A DNA stretch of 64,000 bases, taken from Balanoglossus misakiensis (lineage: Eukaryota; Hemichordata). The DNA is taken from positions 11,160,001-11,224,000 of the forward strand of contig CM082579.2 of the NCBI GenBank assembly GCA_040954595.2, read 5' to 3'. This document shows, in pieces, positions 1 to 9,124 of this stretch (position 1 is the first letter of the stretch; each line of letters starts with the position of its first letter). Under the pieces are notes generated by a model that made no database searches, was not told the DNA's origin, and saw only the letters and a list, made by a program, of their open reading frames with translations. Position numbers and translations under genes: made by a program.

Positions 1-147
1 TGTGAACAATATTAAAAATGTACGTTTCCCAACTAACAGCCCAACTTGCCAAAAGCAGGATATCGGAGTTGATCACTCAGAGTTAATCAGAGATTTTTTT
101 ATTTGAAAGGAGTTGTTTCTTATCATAGAAGTTTAAGATTACGTTAC

Positions 148-667
148 CGATTTCTTCCGGTCTCTTTTTCAAATAACTCACTGATCATATTTTCAGTTTC
201 CGGTCGAAAGAAGTAATACTTGATATGATGATATTTTTCCATTGTTTCCAAGGTGATCCGGTACGCCCTGGCTTGTTTAAGTGGATGTACGCCCCAAAAC
301 ACCATCCTCTCCGGGGCCGATTCTCCGGTCATGACGTCATCGTTCATTCCTGGAGTTGACATGAAGCAGACAACGCGCAAAGTTGTCCTTTTGCCATAAT
401 CTTCTTCAAATCCCCTGACAGGCGCCACATTCATTCGAATGACGCAATCATTGTTGTCAATTTCAGCCCCAGCTTTGGTTCCCAGAAGGCGACCCGAGCT
501 TGGCAGATAAGCACAGCTTTTACAGTGGAAATCAAGACCCTGTTGAATGGAGAAAATACAGGCAGAAACTTCGGGTCAATGGCAGAGTTGGTCGCCTTCT
601 CTCAACGTACAGAGACCCTGACAGAGACCAGGATAGGAAAACAGGCAATGACGAACCTGAACTCCCC

Positions 668-713
<46 letters not shown>

Positions 714-732
714 CGACGACGACGACGACGAC

Positions 733-827
<95 letters not shown>

Positions 828-1201
828 CGATGATATGAGATTATTATTGACATGAATGAATAGTTTTAAGGGACAGTGGTCCAACAACTTACCAGTTTAC
901 CATCGGCTGCCATGTAATATGTTTGGTGGTTATCATCAGATAGTGGTACATCTTGATTTAATGGAATATCATGACGGTGGTTCTCATGGTGAATCTCGTT
1001 CTGGCCGTGTAACTGACCGTTTACTTCTTTTCTTTTCATGTAAATTGCTCTCATGATGGCGCTATTTCCTTGATCTGTCTGCTGTTGCTGATAAAATATT
1101 CCTCGAAGTGCTGAGTGGGCTTTCTTGTAGACAAGGAACATGCCAACAAGGGCTAACAAGTTCAAGAGCAGTACTGCAGCCACGTGCTTCCTTTTGCGAA
1201 T
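148..1201 (-). CDS. ST6GALNAC: ST6GalNAc-type sialyltransferase (GT29), partial, N-terminal and motif L exons
   Basis: Two coding exons are visible: 893-1201 and 148-539. Both splice junctions around the intron fit GT-AG and both are phase 0. The first exon starts with a basic stretch (IRKRKH) followed by a hydrophobic anchor (LLLNLLALVGMFLVY), as expected of a type II Golgi membrane protein. It then has a Gln-rich stem and ends in MAADGKL. The second exon opens with HCKSCAYLPSSG and contains the sialyl motif L (GAEIDNNDCVIRMN, then APVRGFEEDYGKRTT), which binds the CMP-sialic acid donor. It ends ELFEKETGRN at a GTAACG donor. Spacing, the shared ending and exon order match the vertebrate ST6GALNAC3/5/6 clade, which adds alpha-2,6 sialic acid to GalNAc on glycoproteins and gangliosides. 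The start-codon exon was not found: there is an in-frame stop just before the 1201 acceptor, so a further 5' exon is needed. Motif S and the C-terminus lie beyond the left edge. The exact paralogue is uncertain. Confidence 0.88.
668..834. repeat. (ATG)n trinucleotide microsatellite with an internal (ACG)n block
   Basis: About 55 tandem trinucleotides lie in the intron between the two sialyltransferase exons. ATG units run from 668, switch to ACG units at roughly 712-734, then return to ATG to about 834. On the gene strand this reads (CAT)n with a (CGT)n block. The long Met, Ser, His and Asp runs in all frames are artefacts of the repeat. Confidence 0.97.
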
Positions 1202-3190
1202 CTAAAAAAAAGAAAAGTATTGACTATACCAGCCAACTAGTCTAGACACAAATTCTTAACTAATGCTGGCCTCCAAAGTCGTTGCTCAACCGAATAAAGA
1301 TACTGTTCTCAAACCTGTCATGTGCATGTAGATAGGCCTAAGCGTGGCCCAAGAATTTCTTTCAGAATCGAATACGGGAACGAGAATGCCAGTGTGTTCA
1401 GCGCCCTCATACATGTGTATTTTCCCCAAACTGTATTTGTTTATGTATTTCAGTTCGGGCGTGCGGACTCGTACAAGCATGGCGCACTAGCGGAGCTTTG
1501 ACGCACCTAAAATGCTGTAAGCTTACCGTTACGCGATCGTGCCTCTGCAGTCAACACGTTCTCTCTATTAGTGCTATAAATAATGCAGATTTAGCTGAAA
1601 ACGTTATATCTTATTAGGATATAGGGCCTAAGACATTGGGCATTGTGAGCAAGTCGATATACGTGGTGCGACTGTAGGCCCTAACACTCGGATGTAGCAT
1701 AAACATATAATGTTATTAACTTTAACAAGAAATAGAGCCTACCATAATTACAGCGTCGTGCAAGCGTGTTACGATACTGCCCAGAATGTTGAGGTTATGC
1801 TATGAACAAAATGATGTTTCTACGTGCTGTCATTGCTCGGGTCACATTTTGAATTTAGAAGCCATGATTGTTGCACTGAATGCATGCCGGGATTGATTTC
1901 GTTGGACTTTAACCAGAAAAGTAAACACGACGGTGTCGTGATATACTAGTACACGTACTAGTAATCTTTCAATGATCAAACGTTCTTGACCTGTGGACTG
2001 ACAGTTCAATAAGCAGCGCGATCCACGCAGCTCTTCGTGGAGCGTCTGCAACGCCGCGTCTATCAACAGGTGCTAAACGCTCTTCTCGCCGGAACAGCGG
2101 GCACGAATTTCTGGAATTCCATCTGTGCACCTGTTAAACAACAATGCAATGTAGCAGGTCCAAATATATCTGTAAATATACCAGTAATGTCCTACACATC
2201 AACCGACATGAAACGAGAAACGAGTATGACATATGTATAGCTATAAAACAATCGGTATCATGGTATTTGCCAAAAAATAATGGCCAAGACTAGGCAGACG
2301 TCACAGAATAAAAGCAAAGACGGCTCCGCACCCGCAGCTATAACGGGGAATAACGCAGGACTGTAAAAAAAAAAACGAATGACAGCCCCAACACTCAAAA
2401 TAATGTCGATAATATTCCATACCTTTATCATGCTTAGGTTATGCCACTCCGGAAAATATTTTGAAACTTCGACACTCCTAACATCATGATCATATGCGCA
2501 TCAAAACTCCACTCGGGACAGGCTATTTTTGTTTCAAATAACCATGATTAGATTGTGCTATCCCGGCACCGGTATATATTTGAAAGTCCGACATAGCCAA
2601 CACAAAAACTCCGCTCATGAGGACAGTCAGGCTTCCGTTTTGAGGGGGAATGGCTGTATCTGCTAAAATTTAATAAAACGAATGAAATTTTAATTATTGC
2701 AATTTAAACAAACCAACTAATGAGAAAACAGTTTTTAAATTTTGATCGACTTTTAAAATCTGTCTTTTCAAAATCCGAGACACTGTTTTGCCGTACCACG
2801 TTTTACAATATTTTGTTCAAACTGCCATAGGAAATTCGGGGTGAGAAATACCCTTTTAAAGCAAATAAGTTGATAAAACAACCAAATGCTTCAATGTAAA
2901 CCAAATAATTTTAATGACACACTGGTCGGCTTCTCAGGATCTGACATTAAAGTGAATGGCAACTAATATTTCGTGTTACACCACGGTCACACCCACGGTC
3001 TTCGGTGCATTGTAATGACAGCGCCATCATTCCTGAAATGCAGGTGAACGTTCGTGTTGTTTTCTTTTCTTTTATGTTTAGTGGCCGGATTCCTTTGTCA
3101 CGTGAGTAGGTAGTATTCCAGCTCAGACAAGTCAAGGTGACCGTCACTAGACTCTATCCTGACACTGCAGTATTCAACACCAGCGCGACT
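1202..3190. other. Intergenic; no gene recognised
   Basis: About 2 kb between the last visible sialyltransferase exon and the PA-domain gene. A 64-codon minus-strand frame at 1286-1480 starts with Met and could look like the missing first exon. It has no phase 0 donor that would join the 1201 exon, so it was not accepted. No repeat family shared with the rest of the window was seen. Confidence 0.5.
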
Positions 3191-5336
3191 ATGGTCACCA
3201 GTTGCGTCCATACATCCTGCACTTTCACTTTTAGCAGTTTGGCACTACTTTTTGCCCTCAATTCATTGTTGTTATCAGTAGTCGTGGCACCACCACTCGG
3301 TTGGGACGAAGGGGACAACGGACACCCCAACAACTCTTGGCATCAAAGTAACGTCATCGACACAGCATTGAAGTACGACGTCTGGCCACATGTCACAGCG
3401 TGGGTGAACGTGTCTTATAGCAAAAACGAGCGTCACAAGATCGTGGTGAGTTCGACAGATCTGGGACGATACGGAACCGGGCCATCTCGTAGTTTTGGCG
3501 GTTTTGTCTTGCCGAGTATACCCAAAGACGCCTGTTCAAGCTTACAGAACAAAGTGGATGTTTCCAAACAGCCATGGATCGCCTTAATTATACGAGGAGG
3601 CTGCACATTTACCACCAAAGCAACGTACGCAGAACAAGCTGGAGCTATTGGTATTATTGTTTATAACTATTATGGTGATCTGACTACAATGGACTTATCA
3701 GGTAAGCTGTGAGTTAAGAGATCTTGAAAACCTCTCTTGCGAGCGTGACCGTCTTTTAATATTTTGTTATATCTCCAGTACAAGGCAAGTGAATCATCTC
3801 AATCATTAAACTTGCAAAGAGTGTCTTCTGGTAATAATGCCACGGAAAAGAACTATGGGCATTGTTCTGGGTGGGCGAAATGTAACGGTATTTTGGCAAC
3901 GGTCCTCTGTAAATAATCTCTATTGTGAGTGTAAACACACGGTTGTATGGAAATCACGGCGTCTCATTCACTCTCACTTCAGTTAGGTTCGTTAGGGAAC
4001 CAAAGAATGTGACGTAAGGTCTCATCAGAATCCGACCAAGGGGGCGATGTATTGTTTCCCAACCCCGGCAGGTTTAACACGTGGACCTGGCACATACGTG
4101 GGAGGCATCTGTATCTAGACAATCAATAGGACGAGAATCAGACCCATTTGAAGTAAAAAGCAAAGTAAAGAATTTTAAGGAAGACCACTAGGAAACTACA
4201 TAAGCCACACAACGGACAGTTACTCGTTAATAAAAGCAAAGACTGGTCGAATTTAAAGCAAACCGCATTATTTTAACCATGTCTCATAAAACACGGTGAC
4301 AGCTTTGACATCTCTGAGTAGTTTATGAATGTTTTTTTTAGATCTTTCCTGTTAAACTTGCTTTTGAGTGGACAATCGTAAAACACTGATTCGAGGCCAT
4401 CAACAATGCACCGAGAACAATTGTGAGAGGAAAATCGAAGACGTAATTGAATCAATATTCTCTTCAAATCAAATGCTTATTGCACTGATGGAGGGACCGC
4501 GCAAAGATGTTGTTTCTTTATTTCTTTCTTAAGATAGAAGATTCACGGCAACTTCAGTTTCACAGTGCATGTATTAGATCCGTTAGTTCTGTTGGCCTTA
4601 TGTTGACTTGTATGCATTTACATTTTGGTTGATCAAGTAGAATTTGGAATTCCAAAAAAGTTAGAAGATGACAAACACCTTTAAGAAAACATTATTGGAA
4701 GCGTTAGGTGTTCACTGGATTTACGTGCTTATTCATAAATTTAAACATAATGACAAGCAAGCTTGCATAATCTTCTAAGCCTCCTACACAGCTATTCCTT
4801 CAGGTTTCGATAAGGTAAAAGTTACAGGCGACACTTTTCGAATGATGAGTCTTCATCAAGTTTTTCCGTTTTCTTGAAGAGAATAGTGGTTTCAAAGTAG
4901 GGAAAACCTCAAAATATCGCACGTGCGTTCTACGTATATACCTCTACCTGGATATACATGTACTTCATTTGACTAGCCACTTTAGAAAATCTACTATTTA
5001 GTAATTTTATAGCCTAGTTCAAGCAAGCTTACTGTACTTTTAGACTTTTAGAGCGTGTACCTTTTTATGGTAGATGTGGAGGAGAAACAAAAGTCTATAT
5101 ATGAACTGTCGAATTTATCATCATTTTCAGGGTCATCTATACCAGGTGTTATGTTACAGCGAGAGCACACAGAGGTAATGACTTCCGGTTTCCAAGGCGA
5201 CAATGACGTGTGGGTTGACGTCTCCATGGCAAAAAATCTAACTCAAGTTCCAACCAACGAGGGCGCTTCTGCGTTCAAATGTTCCCTACCTGTGCTACTT
5301 CTGACGATGTGTTTGTTGTCGCTGAATGTGGTCTAG
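3191..5336 (+). CDS. Secreted PA-domain protein, GRAIL/RNF128-like lumenal half, RING absent, probable GPI anchor
   Basis: Two exons, 3191-3701 and 5131-5336, joined by a clean GTAAGC donor and TTTTCAG acceptor, give 238 residues. The Met at 3191 is preferred over the in-frame Met at 3137 because it puts a signal peptide (FSSLALLFALNSLLLSVVV) at the N-terminus. The middle matches the protease-associated domain of the RNF13/RNF128/RNF150 family: AWVNVSYS, GRYGTG, ALIIRGGCTFTTKA, AGAIGIIVYN and, after the intron, SIPGVML. In that family a transmembrane helix and a C3H2C3 RING follow. Here the protein instead ends with a small-residue stretch (NEGAS), a short spacer and a hydrophobic tail (LPVLLLTMCLLSLNVV) at the stop codon. 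That pattern suggests a GPI-anchor signal, although a short tail anchor is possible. A polyadenylation signal lies about 190 bases after the stop. No RING exon was seen downstream within this window. Confidence 0.8.
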
Positions 5337-5525
5337 TCGAGAAAGAGGCGCTGCACGTGATCACAGTCTTCTGGTATTTTCAACTATCAAAACGACTTTA
5401 TTTACATTTTATTTATATTTCATATCAAAATCTTTGTACTGTTTTTGGACAACACAACACTGCAAACACGTTTTGAATAATAAGTTAACATTGTGTGTTA
5501 TATATTCTATGTTCCTGGTCGTTGC

Positions 5526-5531
5526 AATAAA
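5526..5531 (+). terminator. Polyadenylation signal AATAAA of the PA-domain gene
   Basis: AATAAA about 190 bases after the stop at 5336, in AT-rich DNA. It supports the view that the transcript ends here rather than splicing on to a RING exon. Confidence 0.55.
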
Positions 5532-5729
5532 TATAATATTTAAATGCCCAGTTCTGGGTTTGTAAATTGAATTGTATATACGGTATAAGAGGTAATTTGT
5601 GTGAACAAATATTTAAAAACCAGTTATGGGTCGATGACTGTTACTTGAACATTGAAGTATCGATTTCAATTGATTAACAATGTTTAACCAAAGAATCAAC
5701 TCAACTATAGATGTCGGATATTCATGTCG

Positions 5730-5749
5730 AGTTGACTAGCTAGTCAACT
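5730..5749. repeat. 20-bp perfect palindrome
   Basis: AGTTGACTAGCTAGTCAACT is identical to its reverse complement. It lies in the intergenic stretch directly before the 5752 open frame. Its function is unknown. Confidence 0.9.
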
Positions 5750-5751
5750 AC

Positions 5752-6060
5752 ATGCACGAACAATCAAAAGTTACGGACGATTCAACCATAGGGGTAACTT
5801 TAGAGAATGTAAAACCATATCTAATAAATATATACTTTAATACCAGTTACAAACACTTTTGTGTGATCTTATTTGTCATGATATTCATTTTTGTAATGTT
5901 GCTTGGTTTGATGACTTGGTTCACAAACTTCCCAAAACCTCGAGAGACGTTTCAAGAAGGTTTAAAGTTGGTGCATTTGTGCTTTATTGTCATGACAAGC
6001 TGCATACTGTATTTCATCGCACCTTTTCACGAACAAACGACACCCTCTGTTTTGTGTTAA
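5752..6060 (+). pseudogene. Possible class C GPCR TM5-TM6 fragment (relic or lone exon)
   Basis: A 102-codon open frame encodes a strong hydrophobic segment (FVMIFIFVMLLGLMTW), then FPKPRETFQEGLKL, then a second hydrophobic segment (HLCFIVMTSCILYFIAPF). The P-x-x-x-F-x-E spacing between two helices resembles the third intracellular loop of metabotropic-glutamate-type receptors. The frame then stops with no seventh helix and no clear splice sites. It could be a decayed receptor fragment, an unrelated membrane ORF or chance. I give this low weight. Confidence 0.2.
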
Positions 6061-6650
6061 ACACCCAAATTGTGTATCTGATGTCCACCTCATAAAATAA
6101 GCACAATCACGATTGTCATAGCTTCTCAATTTGTCTGATTTTGTCAGTGTTTTTCAGCAACATGACTTTCCCACAAGCTCTCCGTTGGCTACTCAAATAC
6201 ATCACCCTTCTTCCCAAGCCAAGCCAAGCCAAGCTCAGCATGGACCGGGCAAGCTATATGGAACGGTATGGTCTGTGACTCGACGCTCTGATACAGACGC
6301 AGATATAGTTTAACCATAGTCACGTGTATAAATATTGCACAGATGCATGCTGAAACGCGAAAAAAGTCCCAGCGCCTCAGCTGTAAGAATCCGACGATAC
6401 ACCCCTTTCATAGTTCTGGCAAAAAGGGTCGACTCAACCTGCGGAGACTGTGTTTAAAGTTTGTCAACGAGAATTTGGTATTGAAAAGGTTCGTTGCAAT
6501 AAATTAATGTTGCACGAAAGTGAGATTTCGAGGTTCCGAGGTCTTCTATCGTCACCCACAACCATCGTAATGATTGAAAAAAATGGGTACGTGTATTTTG
6601 ACATGAACGCAACAGTCTTGTCGTCGCCTCTCTGCATCTGTGTCTCGCGC
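6061..6650. other. Intergenic; no gene recognised
   Basis: AT-rich sequence between the receptor-like ORF and the last exon of the minus-strand cysteine-rich gene. It contains a short AAGCC tandem (about 6216-6235). It probably includes 3' untranslated sequence of that gene, but no AATAAA was located with confidence. Confidence 0.4.
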
Positions 6651-8014
6651 TCAACAAAGTGGACACACGCAGACACAGCAACCTGAAAGCAAAAGAGAAA
6701 GATAACCAACGTTTAGGAACTTGCGAAGATTGAATTATTGGTCAATTTCATAACCAAATTGGAGATGAAATCCAGAAAATTTCCGATTTCAAAAATAGCA
6801 AAGATGCATGCTGGCAAATCATGGCGAAATGCAAGATTTGGACACTGAAGTCTGCAAACACTGTGAGTTGGGAGCGGTTAATTAGTCATGTAGGCCTAAT
6901 TAACCCCAGGCGTAAATTAACGGGCTAATTAATGGGCAGGCCAATTTGGTAAGGAACGTGGAAGCAAGTTCCAAACAGGTTTACTTCCAGAGACGGCCTA
7001 GAATGCAATGATTTTTATTGCACTTCAATAACTTTTAGTATTACATATTCATCAACGGTTACAATATTTTATAAGGTAAATATATGAAAGGAAATATTTA
7101 TGTATGAGGCGATGTTCTAGTTGCATTGTCAGTGAAGTTTGCATTCACCCGCCCATGAAAATATCCCAGGGGCTCATTCAAAACAAACAAGGAGGACGGG
7201 TTTTAAATGTCGACGTCGGTAAGGATGCACGTAGCTTACAGCCTCAACAATTAGATTCGACGGGGGCGACGAATTCTTTCACACTGGCTGGAATCTCCCT
7301 TAGCGACTGCGACAACAAGGAGACTACAGTATGTTTTAATAATGCCGTGGACGAAGGGGCTATTCACAGGGTTGATCAATAACCACAGATTGGAATGATA
7401 TCCACAACATTACAACAACTTCACACTTACAGCTTTTGTGTTTATTGCAGCAAAATAAAGGATCGCAATTCCAATCGTATTCTGGGGTTATTATGTGCTG
7501 CTGTGAGGATTGACCGCTTGGTTGACGAATAATGACTTGGAATTTACCAACGCTGCCCTTCAAAAGACAACAAGTAAATATTACTGTACAATTTTAGGTG
7601 TGCCATAGTCCCTGGAAAATAATTTTTGCTATATACAGTTCTCGTTTACTGTATTAACTTGTGTTACTGAACTTTGTCCCCCTTTAAAATCTCTCCATTT
7701 TATTTATCAATAAAGGAAATCACATAGGTTGATTACCGTAGTCAAGGGTGGAAATTTAGACATAATTTTTACAAGCACGACGCCCTTCGTTTGAGGGACT
7801 GTGTTATAATAGAAATCACAACGTATCAACTGGGTCAATAACAATAGACCATACATGCATTGGCATACATATGAGGCCTTACCTGCGTATCGCTTTTGTT
7901 GTTGCTAAGAAGGCTTCGAGTTTCACATATTTCGTGTTCATTATTATGGCCAACGTCGTCCAGTGATAACTCCTCAAGGCGAAGCTCTTCAGCTGATGAA
8001 CTGTTTTGTTCCAT
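6651..8014 (-). CDS. Small cysteine-rich protein of unknown function (three-exon model)
   Basis: Model: exons 7883-8014, 7431-7557 and 6651-6682, with GTAAGG and GTAAGT donors and a TTTGCTTTCAG acceptor; 96 residues. The first exon begins MEQNSSSAEELRLEELSLDD, is acidic and polar, and has an ETRSLL motif of the acidic dileucine sorting type. The second exon reads GSVGKFQVIIRQPSG and ends EYDWNCDPLFCCNKHKS. The third gives CCCVCVCPLC and a stop. A closely packed C-terminal cysteine run after a dileucine motif would fit a palmitoylated membrane-associated protein, but that is inference. I do not recognise a family. The first exon is the best supported part. The last junction is weaker, because exon 3 sits in a GT/CT-rich stretch that is open in several frames. 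An alternative donor about 16 bases further downstream would give a different C-terminus. A possible cassette exon lies near 7230-7310. Confidence 0.45.
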
Positions 8015-8657
8015 AGTGGCTCATTGTTGACACTGTGTTTCAATTCTAAGTTTTTAGAAGCAAATCACAGACGTATAGTCCCGCAACGACCTTGGCTGAA
8101 AAACCGCAGTTCCTGTACATACAACTCAACAATGAGTCATAATACTCATAGACTATGCAGGGGAATTTCGTTCGGCCGGTGGTACAGTGACCTCAAAATG
8201 ACATCTAGGCGTACACTGTACTCATATCAGATCCAGTCAGAGGTCTAGCCTATCAGATTCTTCCGATAAACGTGACAATTAGTGAGATATGGCCCCAGGG
8301 CAATGTGAAATATTAGAATACATTAAGACTTCTTTACCACCGGATCACTGGAATGTTTCTGTCTATGGCCCTGATATATTTTCGATGGTGTATGATACAC
8401 TTGCAGATTTTTGGTCAACACTTTTTCGAAGTTATAGGCCTAGGTCGCAGGAATTCGGAGATAAACCGATTAGATCCTAAGCTCTTTGGATTCAGCAGAA
8501 GAAATGCGAGGAGATCGCTTTCGGAAATAGGGTTTCAGCCAGAGGGGCTGCACTCCCCTACCCATCATTTCTTATTATTGACATATTATATATCTCGTGT
8601 AAGAAGTGTAAACTTAGGGATACAGACCACTTCTAAAAATTAAAGGTGTGATCACAG

Positions 8658-8710
<53 letters not shown>

Positions 8711-9124
8711 TTTGTCGATGTATGTTGTAAAGAACTGTAAAAGAACGTTATAATCGATCGTCACAAAAAAAAACACAGGCCACTCCCGTCTTATAATTAT
8801 GGTCGCCAAACGTCACTCCCGTCTCAAAATAAGCATATGTGTTTTGTTTTTTAAATTGACCCTCCCCGGTTAGTGAGCCCCACCCCTTCATAAATAATTC
8901 CATTCATGATTGGAATAGATGCAGTCTTGCGCGAAAGGGACCAGTGGTTGGACCAGGTTGGCCAATATCTCGTGATAGCGCCACCAAGTTGGCAGAGGGG
9001 AGGTCAACTGAGTGTAACGATCACAATCAGTTGCAGGGCAGAGGCTAACTGAGGACGCCGGAGAGTATTCAGTTGCTCTTGTAACTCACTGAAACGGTTC
9101 GCACATCTCCCTAAATATTGCAAG
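8015..9124. promoter_or_regulatory. Head-to-head intergenic region before MGST2-like gene
   Basis: About 1.1 kb separates the divergent starts of the cysteine-rich gene (8014, minus) and the MGST2-like gene (9125, plus). It holds a (GAT)n microsatellite at 8660-8710 and, from about 8860, a stretch richer in C and G (CCTCCCCGG, GAGCCCCACCCC) that is the likely core promoter of the MGST2-like gene. No TATA box is obvious. Short open frames around 8289-8643 show no family resemblance. Confidence 0.4.
8660..8710. repeat. (GAT)n trinucleotide microsatellite
   Basis: About 17 uninterrupted GAT units, the same unit as the long array at 668-834 but outside any gene model. Confidence 0.95.

Noticed and set aside
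500-887. Open frames with long Met, Thr, Ser or His runs
   Set aside because: They are translations of the trinucleotide repeat in a sialyltransferase intron.
1286-1480. Minus-strand 64-codon frame as first exon of the sialyltransferase
   Set aside because: No phase 0 donor to pair with the acceptor at 1201, and no membrane-protein N-terminal signature.
7104-7382. Plus-strand 92-codon frame
   Set aside because: It lies opposite the intron of the cysteine-rich gene, has no splice sites or family resemblance, and its composition looks random.
8289-8643. Two overlapping plus-strand frames upstream of the MGST2-like gene
   Set aside because: They overlap in different frames and resemble no protein; probably chance.
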